Shown here: positions 24,697 through 31,947 of the stretch, in pieces | Layout: every line of letters starts with the position of its first letter | Numbering within the stretch: the first letter of the stretch is position 1 | IMG/VR virus record: IMGVR_UViG_3300044611_001951 | Span: 1-52,937 of that record | DNA: 52,937 nucleotides | Origin: a virus | Reading direction: 5' to 3' (one strand) | Translations under genes and position numbers: made by a program | The notes under the pieces: model-generated | The model's database searches: none | Told to the model about the DNA's origin: nothing | The model's input: only the letters and a program-made list of their open reading frames with translations

Positions 24697-24933
24697 ATGC
24701 AAACTCTCTCTATCACTGCGCAGACTCTCGCGCAGGCCCGGCGCAACATCGCGCAACGTGTCGCACGGCGGCGCGCTTCTCGCTTCGCTGCGATGGGCGG
24801 AATGATCCGCCGGACGCCCGGCCGCGTGCTCAGCCGACTGTGCGCAACGTGCCTCGCGGCCGAGCTTCCCAGCGTCACGAACGCCGCCGAGGTTTACAGC
24901 CTCGCCTTGAGCCGTCGGAGCGTGCAGCCGTGA
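24697..24933 (+). CDS. Small basic protein
   Basis: 78 aa from ATG at 24697, with AAGGA seven bases upstream. The N-terminal half is a basic amphipathic helix (TLAQARRNIAQRVARRRASR), followed by a Cys pair (LCATCLAAELPS). It overlaps the next gene by GTGA. It opens the block that leads to the MoxR-VWA pair. The coupling of four genes in a row (24697-27918) suggests one functional module. Unknown function. Confidence 0.6.
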   Translation: MQTLSITAQTLAQARRNIAQRVARRRASRFAAMGGMIRRTPGRVLSRLCATCLAAELPSVTNAAEVYSLALSRRSVQP

Positions 24934-25238
24934 AGCTCGACAAGCAAACGCTGGCGTTCACACGCCGCATGGAAGCCGGCCGCGCACGCCGCGCCGCATC
25001 CGCTCGGCTCGAACTTGAAGCCAACTCTTGGATGATCGGCGCGCGCCCGATCGAACGCCAATCGACGGCCGCGCCGAGCGAGTGCGCGAATTGCGCTCGG
25101 CCGCTTCTGGCCGCGCGCGTTGAAGTGACGTACCGCGCCGACAAGGGCCGGGAATGGCGCGAGCACGTATGCCGCCCTTGCTGGAACGCTGACGTGTCCT
25201 TTGAGTTCCGCGCCTCGAACCGGGAGCTTGGACCGTGA
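24930..25238 (+). CDS. Zinc-ribbon-like small protein
   Basis: 102 aa from GTG at 24930 (GTGA overlap at both ends). The N-terminus is a basic helix (TRRMEAGRARRAASARLELE). The C-terminal half has CANC and CRPC pairs about 35 residues apart (SECANCARPLLA ... REHVCRPCWN), a plausible zinc ribbon. It immediately precedes the MoxR-type ATPase, which carries its own N-terminal Cys/His cluster. It may act with that ATPase. Family not recognised. Confidence 0.7.
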   Translation: MKLDKQTLAFTRRMEAGRARRAASARLELEANSWMIGARPIERQSTAAPSECANCARPLLAARVEVTYRADKGREWREHVCRPCWNADVSFEFRASNRELGP

Positions 25239-26701
25239 GCCATCTTCCCTACAGCGCGCAGCCGCGCCGCTACGAGCGCTCGCGCTTCCCTGGCGACTGC
25301 TGGACGTGCGGTCAGAAGTACCCCGAAGGCTCGGACGTTCTCTGTCTTCCCGAAGGCTACGAGTACCCGAAGGGCCACGCCAAAGCAGGCAAGCGCGTCG
25401 GAGTCTACGCGCACCACGCCTGCGGCTTGCCCCTCGTTCCGACGCCGCCGAAGGAACGCGAAACACCTATCAACACCACGCCCACGCCGAGCACGCCCGC
25501 CCCGATGACGACGACCACACACCACGCCCACAACGGCACGCCGCAGCGCGCGCCCGCAGCGCCGAGCACTGGAGGTAACGCGCTCGACGCGCTGGCGCAG
25601 GAGCTAGCGTCGCGCATGGGAGGCTTGCTCCCGCCGCCCGCGCCGAGCACGGACCCGGCGCAGGTTGAAGAGATCGTGCGCCTCGTGAACGCGCCGCTAG
25701 AGTCGCGCCTCGCCGCGGTCGAAGCACGCCCGCAGTACGACAGCGAAGCGCTCGAAATGCACGCGCGCCGCGCCGCGTTCGACGAAGCACGCGCGGCCCT
25801 GGTCGAAGTCACGGCCCGCGCCAAGGGCGGACCCGTCGCGCTGGTTGGCGAGATCCCGACGCCGGACCCGCTCTACCACGACGCGAGCGACACGAGCGCC
25901 GAGATTCGAGCGATGCTTGCGCGCCAATCTCACGCGCTGGTCAGCGGCCCGAGTGGTAGTGGCAAGACCTACCCGATCCTCCAAGAGTGCGCCCGCGCAG
26001 GCCGCCGCGCCGTCCTGGTCAGTTGCGCGGACGGAATCACCTACAGCGCGCTTGCGTGCCGGCCCTCGCAGACAACGCCGAGTCTCGAATACCGCTACGG
26101 CCCGTTGCCCCTCGCCATGAAGGCCGGCGCAGTTCTCGTCTTGGACGAGTGCGACAAGCTAGACCCGTTGCTCGCCGCACTGTTTCACGCGCCGCTCGAG
26201 CCCGACACCACGCGCAGGACTCTGTATCTGCCCGAGACGGGAGAGACAATCACGGCCGCGCCCGGCTTCCAAATCGTCGGCACTTGCAACGGATTGAGAG
26301 ACGAGTCGGGAAGCTACTCTTCGCACCGGATCGACGCTGCGTTTCTGACTCGCTGCCGAGGGATCGCAGCCGACTACCTTTCACAATCGGAAGAGGCTGC
26401 GCTGTTTGAGCGCGCCGGCCTGGACGCTGCCCGCTCGCGCAAGCTCGCCGAGACGCTGGCGAAGCTCCGCGCCGAGCACCTGAAAGGGAACCTCACGATC
26501 CCGCCGAGCACGCGCCTCGGCGTCCAATGGCTGCGGATGGTGCTCGGACGCGATGACGCCGGCCGCGCTGGCGTGGACGCCATCCCGCCCAAGACCGCTT
26601 GGCGCCTCGGCATCCTCAACTTGCTCACGCCGGGACAGGCAACGAACGCGGCCGCCATCATCAAGCCCGAAGATGCAGGCTGGAAGGTAGGCGCCACGTG
26701 A
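25235..26701 (+). CDS. MoxR/CobS-type AAA+ ATPase with N-terminal zinc finger
   Basis: 488 aa. N-terminal Cys/His cluster (C22, C25, C37, H60/H61, C63), then a Thr/Pro-rich linker and a helical spacer. The AAA+ core has Walker A GPSGSGKT at 238-245, Walker B VLVLDECDK with D304/E305, and sensor-1 asparagine N352 (QIVGTCN). The pattern with 'RIDAAFLTRC' as arginine-finger region follows CobS/MoxR ATPases, which remodel targets with a VWA partner. The partner is the next gene, overlapping by GTGA. GTG start at 25235. In cobaltochelatase the pair inserts cobalt; the phage pair probably has another client. Core function is sure, client unknown. Confidence 0.85.
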   Translation: MSHLPYSAQPRRYERSRFPGDCWTCGQKYPEGSDVLCLPEGYEYPKGHAKAGKRVGVYAHHACGLPLVPTPPKERETPINTTPTPSTPAPMTTTTHHAHNGTPQRAPAAPSTGGNALDALAQELASRMGGLLPPPAPSTDPAQVEEIVRLVNAPLESRLAAVEARPQYDSEALEMHARRAAFDEARAALVEVTARAKGGPVALVGEIPTPDPLYHDASDTSAEIRAMLARQSHALVSGPSGSGKTYPILQECARAGRRAVLVSCADGITYSALACRPSQTTPSLEYRYGPLPLAMKAGAVLVLDECDKLDPLLAALFHAPLEPDTTRRTLYLPETGETITAAPGFQIVGTCNGLRDESGSYSSHRIDAAFLTRCRGIAADYLSQSEEAALFERAGLDAARSRKLAETLAKLRAEHLKGNLTIPPSTRLGVQWLRMVLGRDDAGRAGVDAIPPKTAWRLGILNLLTPGQATNAAAIIKPEDAGWKVGAT

Positions 26702-27918
26702 AACTCACGCCCCTACAGCGCCGCCGAACGCTCTACCGTCTCGCAGACCTCTACCAGAAGGCGCAGCGCGAGCACCCGACCGAGACGCCGGCGCAGCACC
26801 ACGCGCGCGCCTTCGCGTGGATCGGCTGCGAGCAAGACTTCGCCAACCACGCCGCGCGGATGCGCCTTAACCAAGCCGACCGACTGGCGAAGTGGACGAA
26901 CGAACAGGCATCGCCCAAGACGTGGAAGAAGCCGAAGAACGGCCGGCCTTTCACACTGCCCGAGTTTCCCGGCCTGGACAGCGCCCCGAAGGGACGCACG
27001 CCCACGGTTCGCGTTGTCGGCCAGATCGACGGCCACGGCCAGACGTTCCAAGCAAGCCCGAACGCGCTGCCCGATGGCGCGAACGTGCTTCAACTCACGA
27101 ACGCGAAGGTCAACGGAACCTCGCCGCCCGCAATCGTGCTCGACCCGCTACAGGCTGGACCGCAGCCCGGCGCAGCCGTGGACTACACCGGAGAGCCGAC
27201 GCTTCGCGCCGCGCTGGTCGATGCACTGCGGGAGCGCCGACGCGGGCGCGAACTGCGCAACCAAGACGCAGGCGAGCTCGACCTGTCACGAATTGCCCCG
27301 ACCGCGCTCGGACTGGACCTTGACCGCGCGTTCGCGCGCCGCATCCGACCCGACGTGCGCGGCGTCGCCGTGCTAGTGCTGGTCGATGCCTCTTCGAGTA
27401 TGCGAAAGGATGGGCGCGGCGTCGCAGCGAAGCGCGGAGCGTGCCTCGCATATCGGGCGCTGACGCGCGAGCGAATCGCCGTTAGCGTTGCTCAGTACGG
27501 CGCGCGCGAAGAGACAAGCGATCCAGCATTTGCAGTAGTCGCCGCGTTCGGCGCTCCACAGTCCCAAGCGATGGCGGATCTACACGATATGCCCGAGTGG
27601 CGTTTTGTGTGGACGCTCGCGCCCAGAGCGACCGAACGCGCCGCCGAGATCCTCGCTCGCCGCAGCGAGCCGAGGCGCGTGCTCATGTTCCTTTGCGACG
27701 AGGACGTGACCGCCGATGATCCCGCATGGAAAGCGGCGCGCGCCGCTGGCCTGGAGCTTTGGCCGATCCTGCTCGGAGTGCAGGCCGCCGCCGGGCGCGA
27801 GAAGATCGACGCGGCCGGATGGTCAAGCATCCCGCCGATTGTCGCCGAAGATCCCGCCGAGCTTGTCCCGACATGGACCCGAGCGATGCGCGCCCACCTG
27901 GGCCGCGTCGCAGTGTGA
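26698..27918 (+). CDS. VWA-domain protein, CobT-like partner of the AAA+ ATPase
   Basis: 406 aa from GTG at 26698, overlapping the ATPase stop. The C-terminal ~190 residues form a von Willebrand A domain with a complete MIDAS start, D230-A-S232-S-S234 (VLVLVDASSSMRKDG). Central strands follow (RIAVSVAQYGA, RVLMFLCDEDVTADD), and a short end. The N-terminal 200 residues are charged, like the acidic/basic region before the VWA domain in CobT. MIDAS metal binding normally mediates contact with the client protein. Encoded as a translationally coupled pair with the MoxR-type ATPase. Confidence 0.85.
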   Translation: MKLTPLQRRRTLYRLADLYQKAQREHPTETPAQHHARAFAWIGCEQDFANHAARMRLNQADRLAKWTNEQASPKTWKKPKNGRPFTLPEFPGLDSAPKGRTPTVRVVGQIDGHGQTFQASPNALPDGANVLQLTNAKVNGTSPPAIVLDPLQAGPQPGAAVDYTGEPTLRAALVDALRERRRGRELRNQDAGELDLSRIAPTALGLDLDRAFARRIRPDVRGVAVLVLVDASSSMRKDGRGVAAKRGACLAYRALTRERIAVSVAQYGAREETSDPAFAVVAAFGAPQSQAMADLHDMPEWRFVWTLAPRATERAAEILARRSEPRRVLMFLCDEDVTADDPAWKAARAAGLELWPILLGVQAAAGREKIDAAGWSSIPPIVAEDPAELVPTWTRAMRAHLGRVAV

Positions 27919-27955
27919 ACCGACCGACCGCACCACCTACCTAACACCCGACACG

Positions 27956-28555
27956 ATGACCACGCAACGCAGCACCACAGGCCCCGACCTCGTGACCGAC
28001 CAGCACGCCTACGAAGTCAAGACCGCCGCCAGCGACGCCGAGAAGCGCGCGAACATGCAAGCCCAGATTGCCCACGCCCGCGCAGTGATCGACGCACAGC
28101 ACGACGAGGAGACAGATGATCGCGGAGTGCCCACAGATGCAGCTTGGGAACGCGAAGAGGCTGCGATGCGCAGCGCCCTTCCGATCGTGGACGCGAACCG
28201 GCTCGCCCGAGAAATTGTTTACTTGCTGGAAGAGAACCAACCCGTGGGCGCCGCCGCCAAACTCGCCGGCCTGCCCGCCTCGCAAGCGCTCAGCGTCGCG
28301 CTCGCGCTGGACTGCGCGCGCCACCAACGCGCCGCGCTCCGAATGGCCTACGACGCCAACGAACGCGAGACGCTGGAGAGCGAGGAAGAGCACGCGGACG
28401 CGCTCGCCGCAATTGCGAACGACATCGCAGACCGACTCGCGCAGGACGATTGCGACGAGGCTCGACTCGTCGAGGACATCGGAGACCAACTCGCGTCGAT
28501 CGGCTACACCGTCACGCCGCCGAGCGATTTCTTCGCCGAACCGCCGAGCGCCTAG
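27956..28555 (+). CDS. Hypothetical acidic helical protein
   Basis: 199 aa from ATG 27956, 37 bases after the VWA gene. It is strongly acidic and helical (EKRANMQAQIAHARAVIDAQ, then ANRLAREIVYLLEENQPVGA, then SEEEHADALAAIANDIADRL). No cysteine cluster or catalytic motif is apparent except one Cys pair region (CARHQ). It ends the MoxR-VWA block, so it may be an accessory or client protein of that pair. Unknown. Confidence 0.7.
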   Translation: MTTQRSTTGPDLVTDQHAYEVKTAASDAEKRANMQAQIAHARAVIDAQHDEETDDRGVPTDAAWEREEAAMRSALPIVDANRLAREIVYLLEENQPVGAAAKLAGLPASQALSVALALDCARHQRAALRMAYDANERETLESEEEHADALAAIANDIADRLAQDDCDEARLVEDIGDQLASIGYTVTPPSDFFAEPPSA

Positions 28556-28557
28556 CG

Positions 28558-28674
28558 ATGCCGCGCGAACCGTTCGACCCGATGGAGCACGTAGCGCGCG
28601 GAGCGCTAGAGCTCGCCGCTTGCGCAGTGCTCGCGCTCGCCTTCGCCGCAATCGTGGGGTGCTGCACGCAGTAG
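28558..28674 (+). CDS. 38-aa membrane peptide
   Basis: ATG at 28558, two bases after the preceding stop. Sequence MPREPFDPMEHVARGALE is followed by a 20-residue hydrophobic span (LAACAVLALAFAAIVGCC). A single-span small membrane protein, last in its block before a terminator. Function unknown. Confidence 0.5.
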   Translation: MPREPFDPMEHVARGALELAACAVLALAFAAIVGCCTQ

Positions 28675-28705
28675 CGTCAGGCTGAATACTTCGCCCTCCC
28701 ACGTT

Positions 28706-28747
28706 GGCCCGTTGCCGTCCGAATCCCGGACCGCAGCGGGCCTTTTT
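28706..28747 (+). terminator. Intrinsic terminator
   Basis: GGCCCGTTGC-CGTCC pairs with GGAC-CGCAGCGGGCC (28706-28742) with two imperfect positions, followed by TTTTT (28743-28747). It closes the block that contains the MoxR-VWA genes. The 300-base gap 28675-28974 holds this, a repeat of its core, and a weak promoter-like TACACT at 28926-28931 before the next gene. Confidence 0.8.
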
Positions 28748-28778
28748 CGTTTGGCCTGGCGCCGTCCAAATCCTGGAC
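28714..28778. repeat. Duplicated palindromic element GCCGTCC-AATCC-GGAC
   Basis: Two 18-base copies at 28714-28731 and 28761-28778 differ at two positions (GTCCGAATCCCGGAC versus GTCCAAATCCTGGAC), period 47. Each is an imperfect palindrome with GTCC/GGAC half-sites. The first is the apex of the terminator hairpin. The second can form its own weaker hairpin with flanking GGCC. May also be an operator pair. Confidence 0.6.
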
Positions 28779-28837
28779 ATCGGGGCCGGCCGCCCCAAAC
28801 CCCAAACCACCAAGCCTCAGACCACAGCCGCGGCGCA

Positions 28838-28850
28838 GCTACCTGTCACA
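28838..28850. repeat. 13-bp direct repeat GCTACCTGTCACA, copy 1
   Basis: An identical 13-mer occurs at 31908-31920. Both copies are in non-coding gaps upstream of a gene start (28975 and 31948) and downstream of a hairpin. Possibly a shared regulatory site. Confidence 0.5.
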
Positions 28851-28974
28851 CATTCCCCCCGCTCGAGAACGACACCGCCGCACAGATTCTCGGTTTTTCT
28901 TGTTCCCTCGGCTGTGCTGCGCGGCTACACTCGCAGAGCGCGATCCAACCCACGCGCCGCCCGAGGATGACCCG

Positions 28975-29241
28975 ATGACGAACACTCCCGCCAGGATTCG
29001 CGCAGGCTTCAAGTACCTGCTGAACGACGGCTTCACAGAAGCTTGGATTGCTGGCCCCGCCAAGTGCGCGCCTTTCGATGGCCTTGCCGTTTTTTACTCC
29101 GTGCAAGGCGACTGGTTCCTAGAAGATGGTCGGCGACTTGGATTGCGCGCTGATTTGGACGGCGCGACAACTCGGATGGTGTTGTCTGCGGACAACTGGC
29201 GCTCGATCAATCTCGCCACCGAATCGGAGCGCGATCAATGA
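28975..29241 (+). CDS. Small hypothetical protein
   Basis: 88 aa from ATG 28975 with GAGGA about eight bases upstream. Sequence features a beta-rich core (RIRAGFKYLLNDGFTEAWIA, LAVFYSVQGDWFLEDGRRLG). First gene of the recombination block. Overlaps the next gene by ATGA. Not recognised. Confidence 0.65.
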   Translation: MTNTPARIRAGFKYLLNDGFTEAWIAGPAKCAPFDGLAVFYSVQGDWFLEDGRRLGLRADLDGATTRMVLSADNWRSINLATESERDQ

Positions 29242-29618
29242 CGACCACCGAACAACGCGACTCCGTTCGCGTCTACGCATTGTGCTGCCTGATCCGCCGC
29301 GCCGACGGCTCAGTCGATGAAGTGATTGGCGCGCTGGCTGGATTCCAAGAGCGTGAGGCTCGCGGCGTCGCCAGCGTCACGCCCGAGTACGCACGCCGGA
29401 TGCTTGCCACCGACGAGAAGCGCGACGAGCAGACTCTCTACTACGGCGTGTGCGAAGTGGATCTGTTCGAGCCGACGCCGGAATCTCCCAGGCTCGAGAT
29501 CGCCTCGCTCCGCGAGCCCTTCGGCCGCGCCCCGCTCGACGTGCTGGCGCACAACCTCGACAAGATCCCCGCACCTTGGCGCGAGTTCACGCTGCGCCGC
29601 ATTGAGACCTCGAACTGA
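29238..29618 (+). CDS. Hypothetical protein
   Basis: 126 aa, coupled to the previous gene by ATGA and one base from the exonuclease gene. The middle (FQEREARGVASVTPEYARRM, then TLYYGVCEVDLFEPTPES) is mixed alpha/beta. Its constant company with the exonuclease would suggest a recombination accessory role, but no motif supports that by itself. Confidence 0.7.
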   Translation: MTTTEQRDSVRVYALCCLIRRADGSVDEVIGALAGFQEREARGVASVTPEYARRMLATDEKRDEQTLYYGVCEVDLFEPTPESPRLEIASLREPFGRAPLDVLAHNLDKIPAPWREFTLRRIETSN

Positions 29619-29619
29619 C

Positions 29620-30576
29620 ATGACGCTGCAAATCTTCAGCACCACCGCAGAGTGGCTCGCTGCGCGCAAGCACTCAATCGGCGCTTCGGAGTCTCCCGCG
29701 CTGATGGGCGCTAACCCGTGGCGCGGATCGTTCGCTGTGTACGCCGGCAAGGTCGGCGAGCACGAAGAGGAAGAGACGAGCAAGATGCGCGCGGGCCAAG
29801 TGTTCGAGCGCGCCATCGCCGAGTTCTACGCCATCGAGCGCGATCTCCAGTTGCTCACTCCGCTGGATCGTGCGCGGCGAGACGATCCCGAGCTTGAGGC
29901 TGCGCCCTACGAGGCGCGCGTGATGTGGCGGGCTCCTGGCTCGGTGCTGGCGTGTACGCCCGACTTCTTCGTCAGCGATGGCGCAGAGGGCGAGTGGCCC
30001 GTCGAAGTGAAGCGCGTGGACCCGGACCAATCCCCGAAGTGGAAGGAAGGCCCGCCGCTGTACTACGTGCTCCAGGTGCAACACCAGCTCGGCGTGCTGC
30101 GCGCGTGCGGTATGCAGTACGACGAGGCTGTGCTTGTTGCGGACTTCGGGGGCGATGACGTGCGGCCGTACTACATCCGCTTCGACGCCGAACTGTGGGA
30201 GCTGATCGTTCGGACGTGCGAGTCGTTCTGGCTCGAGCACGTCGGACCGAAGAACCCGCCGGCGGTCGATCACCTGACGACGCCGGAGGACGTTGGCCGA
30301 CTCTACAAGCGCGCCGTTGTCGGCTCGACGGTCGAAGTACCTCTCACGCTGCTTGCGCGCTACCGCGACCTCAAGGCGCAGGAAAAGGCGCTGAGTGAAG
30401 CGCTGGAGCAAGCCCAGGCTGCGCTCAAGGCCGCCATCGGCGAGCACGAAGGCGCGACAGTCGGCGGCGTGCTGTGCGCAACGTGGAAGGAGCGCGTCGC
30501 CAACATTCCGGCGAAGGCCGCCACGGTATCGAAGTCTCGCCCGCTGCTGCTGACGAAGGCGGCGCAGGGCGTCTAA
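29620..30576 (+). CDS. YqaJ-type viral recombinase exonuclease
   Basis: 318 aa. The N-terminal signature HSIGASESPALMGANPW (G21-A-S23-E24) is typical of YqaJ/lambda-Exo-like nucleases. Catalytic PD-(D/E)XK residues are visible as D115 (ACTPDFFV) and E129-V-K131 (PVEVKRV), followed by the Q-rich helix of the fold (LQVQHQLGVL). It degrades one strand of double-stranded DNA ends to feed the annealing protein encoded next. The C-terminal 90 residues are a helical extension (LKAQEKALSEALEQAQAALK). Confident on fold and role. Confidence 0.88.
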   Translation: MTLQIFSTTAEWLAARKHSIGASESPALMGANPWRGSFAVYAGKVGEHEEEETSKMRAGQVFERAIAEFYAIERDLQLLTPLDRARRDDPELEAAPYEARVMWRAPGSVLACTPDFFVSDGAEGEWPVEVKRVDPDQSPKWKEGPPLYYVLQVQHQLGVLRACGMQYDEAVLVADFGGDDVRPYYIRFDAELWELIVRTCESFWLEHVGPKNPPAVDHLTTPEDVGRLYKRAVVGSTVEVPLTLLARYRDLKAQEKALSEALEQAQAALKAAIGEHEGATVGGVLCATWKERVANIPAKAATVSKSRPLLLTKAAQGV

Positions 30577-30615
30577 CCACCAACCCACCACCACGACACG
30601 AACGAGAATCTCCCG

Positions 30616-31824
30616 ATGGAACAGACCGACAAGATCCAGACCCAACAGGCGCAGGCCCCGCGCGTGGACCTGAGCATGATGGGCTTGCAGCCGACGACCT
30701 TCGACCAGCTTTGGGCGGCGTCGCAGGCGCTCGCCAAGAGCGACGTTGTGCCCGTCGCGTACCGCGGCAAGCCCCACAACGTCCTGGCGGTCGGGATGCG
30801 CGGCGCCGAGATGGGCGTCTCGTTGCTCGTGGCGCTCGGCGAAATGCACGTCATCGACGGCAAGGTCGGGATGAGCGCGGACCTGCTCGTTGCGCGAGTG
30901 CGCGCTTCGGGGAAATGCTCCTACTTCAAGCTGCTCCAGGTCACGGACGAGATCGCCAAGTACGAGGGCAAGCGCTCGGACACGGGCGAAGTCCAGGCGA
31001 TGGACTACACGCTCGCCGAGGCGCAGGCCGCGGGGCTGCTCGGCAAACAGAACTGGAAGGGCAACCGGCGCGCGATGCTGATGGCCCGCGCTTCGGCCCG
31101 CTTGGCGCGCGAGCTCTGGCCGGACGTGTGCGTCGGCCTGTACGTCCGCGACGAGCTCGACGAGATCCGCTCGCAGACGCCCGACGCCGCCGTGCAGGCG
31201 ACCTCGCGCCCGACGACGATCGACGCCGTGAAGGCGCAGGCCCGTGAACGCCTTGGGATCGCTCAGGCTGCGTCTGCGCCGCAGGCGACCTCCGAGCCGC
31301 GTCAGGCAGAGATCGTGCAAGGCGCGCAGGCGCAGGCGTTCCCGCCGCCGCCGGACGACCACGAGGACGCCGAGGCGTTCTTCGGCGACGCGCCGCGCAA
31401 CGAGGAGCCGGATGGCTCCAACGCTGGAGACCTGCCGGATCAGGAGCCGCGCACGCCGGCGCATCCGCTGGTGAGCCCGGCGAACTGGTACGCGCCCGAC
31501 ATGGGCGGCGTGGACGTGAACGACGGCAGCGAGCTCGAGCTTCGCCTTCCCGCGCGCATCGACAACTTCGGCGCGCTGATGCACGAAAACGTCTGGAGTT
31601 CGGGACCGCTCAAGGCGTGGACTCCGGCTCAGGCGCTCCAGGGCGGCGAAGGCGGCGGGCGCCACACTCTGCTGCGCAAGGCCGTGGACTTCGCCGTCTC
31701 CAAGCGCTTCGAGCCTCACCTGATCCCGCGCGGCGCGCTGGTCGCCGACTGGTGCCTCGCGCTGCTCGAGCGGCGCTACGCGCTGATGCGCGCGGCCGGC
31801 CTCGCCACGAGCGACGAAGCCTAG
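30616..31824 (+). CDS. RecT-like single-strand annealing protein with C-terminal extension
   Basis: 402 aa. The first ~180 residues follow the RecT family: VLAVGMRGAEMGVSLLVALG, KVGMSADLLVARVRASG, then YTLAEAQAAGLLGKQNW and RAMLMARASARLARELWPDV with GLYVRDELDE, the signature helix pair before the annealing core ends. An acidic, Pro-rich linker (about 200-290) leads to a further folded domain (ARIDNFGALMHENVWSSG, VDFAVSKRFEPHLIPRGAL). RecT proteins are usually about 270 aa, so the extra domain is noteworthy. It pairs with the exonuclease to give a complete Exo/SSAP recombination system. Confidence 0.82.
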   Translation: MEQTDKIQTQQAQAPRVDLSMMGLQPTTFDQLWAASQALAKSDVVPVAYRGKPHNVLAVGMRGAEMGVSLLVALGEMHVIDGKVGMSADLLVARVRASGKCSYFKLLQVTDEIAKYEGKRSDTGEVQAMDYTLAEAQAAGLLGKQNWKGNRRAMLMARASARLARELWPDVCVGLYVRDELDEIRSQTPDAAVQATSRPTTIDAVKAQARERLGIAQAASAPQATSEPRQAEIVQGAQAQAFPPPPDDHEDAEAFFGDAPRNEEPDGSNAGDLPDQEPRTPAHPLVSPANWYAPDMGGVDVNDGSELELRLPARIDNFGALMHENVWSSGPLKAWTPAQALQGGEGGGRHTLLRKAVDFAVSKRFEPHLIPRGALVADWCLALLERRYALMRAAGLATSDEA

Positions 31825-31848
31825 CCACGACAACTACACCCGCGACAA

Positions 31849-31886
31849 CCCCGGAGCACGGGTTGGCTCGCGCTGCTGCTCCGGGG
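31849..31886 (+). terminator. Hairpin after the annealing-protein gene
   Basis: Perfect 10-bp stem CCCCGGAGCA (31849-31858) with TGCTCCGGGG (31877-31886), loop of 18 bases. No T-tract follows. Could be a rho-dependent or processing signal separating the recombination block from the small-gene array. Confidence 0.5.
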
Positions 31887-31907
31887 GTCATCCATGCAGC
31901 GCGGGCC

Positions 31908-31920
31908 GCTACCTGTCACA
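31908..31920. repeat. 13-bp direct repeat GCTACCTGTCACA, copy 2
   Basis: Exact match to 28838-28850. Lies 27 bases before ATG 31948 and just downstream of the hairpin. A shared operator or activator site is possible; no clear -35/-10 can be assigned around it. Confidence 0.5.
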
Positions 31921-31947
31921 AATCAACACCAACCCGAGGGACATGAC

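Noticed and set aside
25235-27918. Cobaltochelatase (vitamin B12 synthesis) as an auxiliary metabolic function
   Set aside because: No CobN or other cobalamin genes; the ATPase has an extra N-terminal Cys/His cluster. The CobS/CobT likeness is taken only as family level.
28900-28931. Promoter TTGTTC...TACACT before the gene at 28975
   Set aside because: Spacer is 20 bases with that -35; the alternative -35 at 17 bases is very weak. Not listed as a feature.
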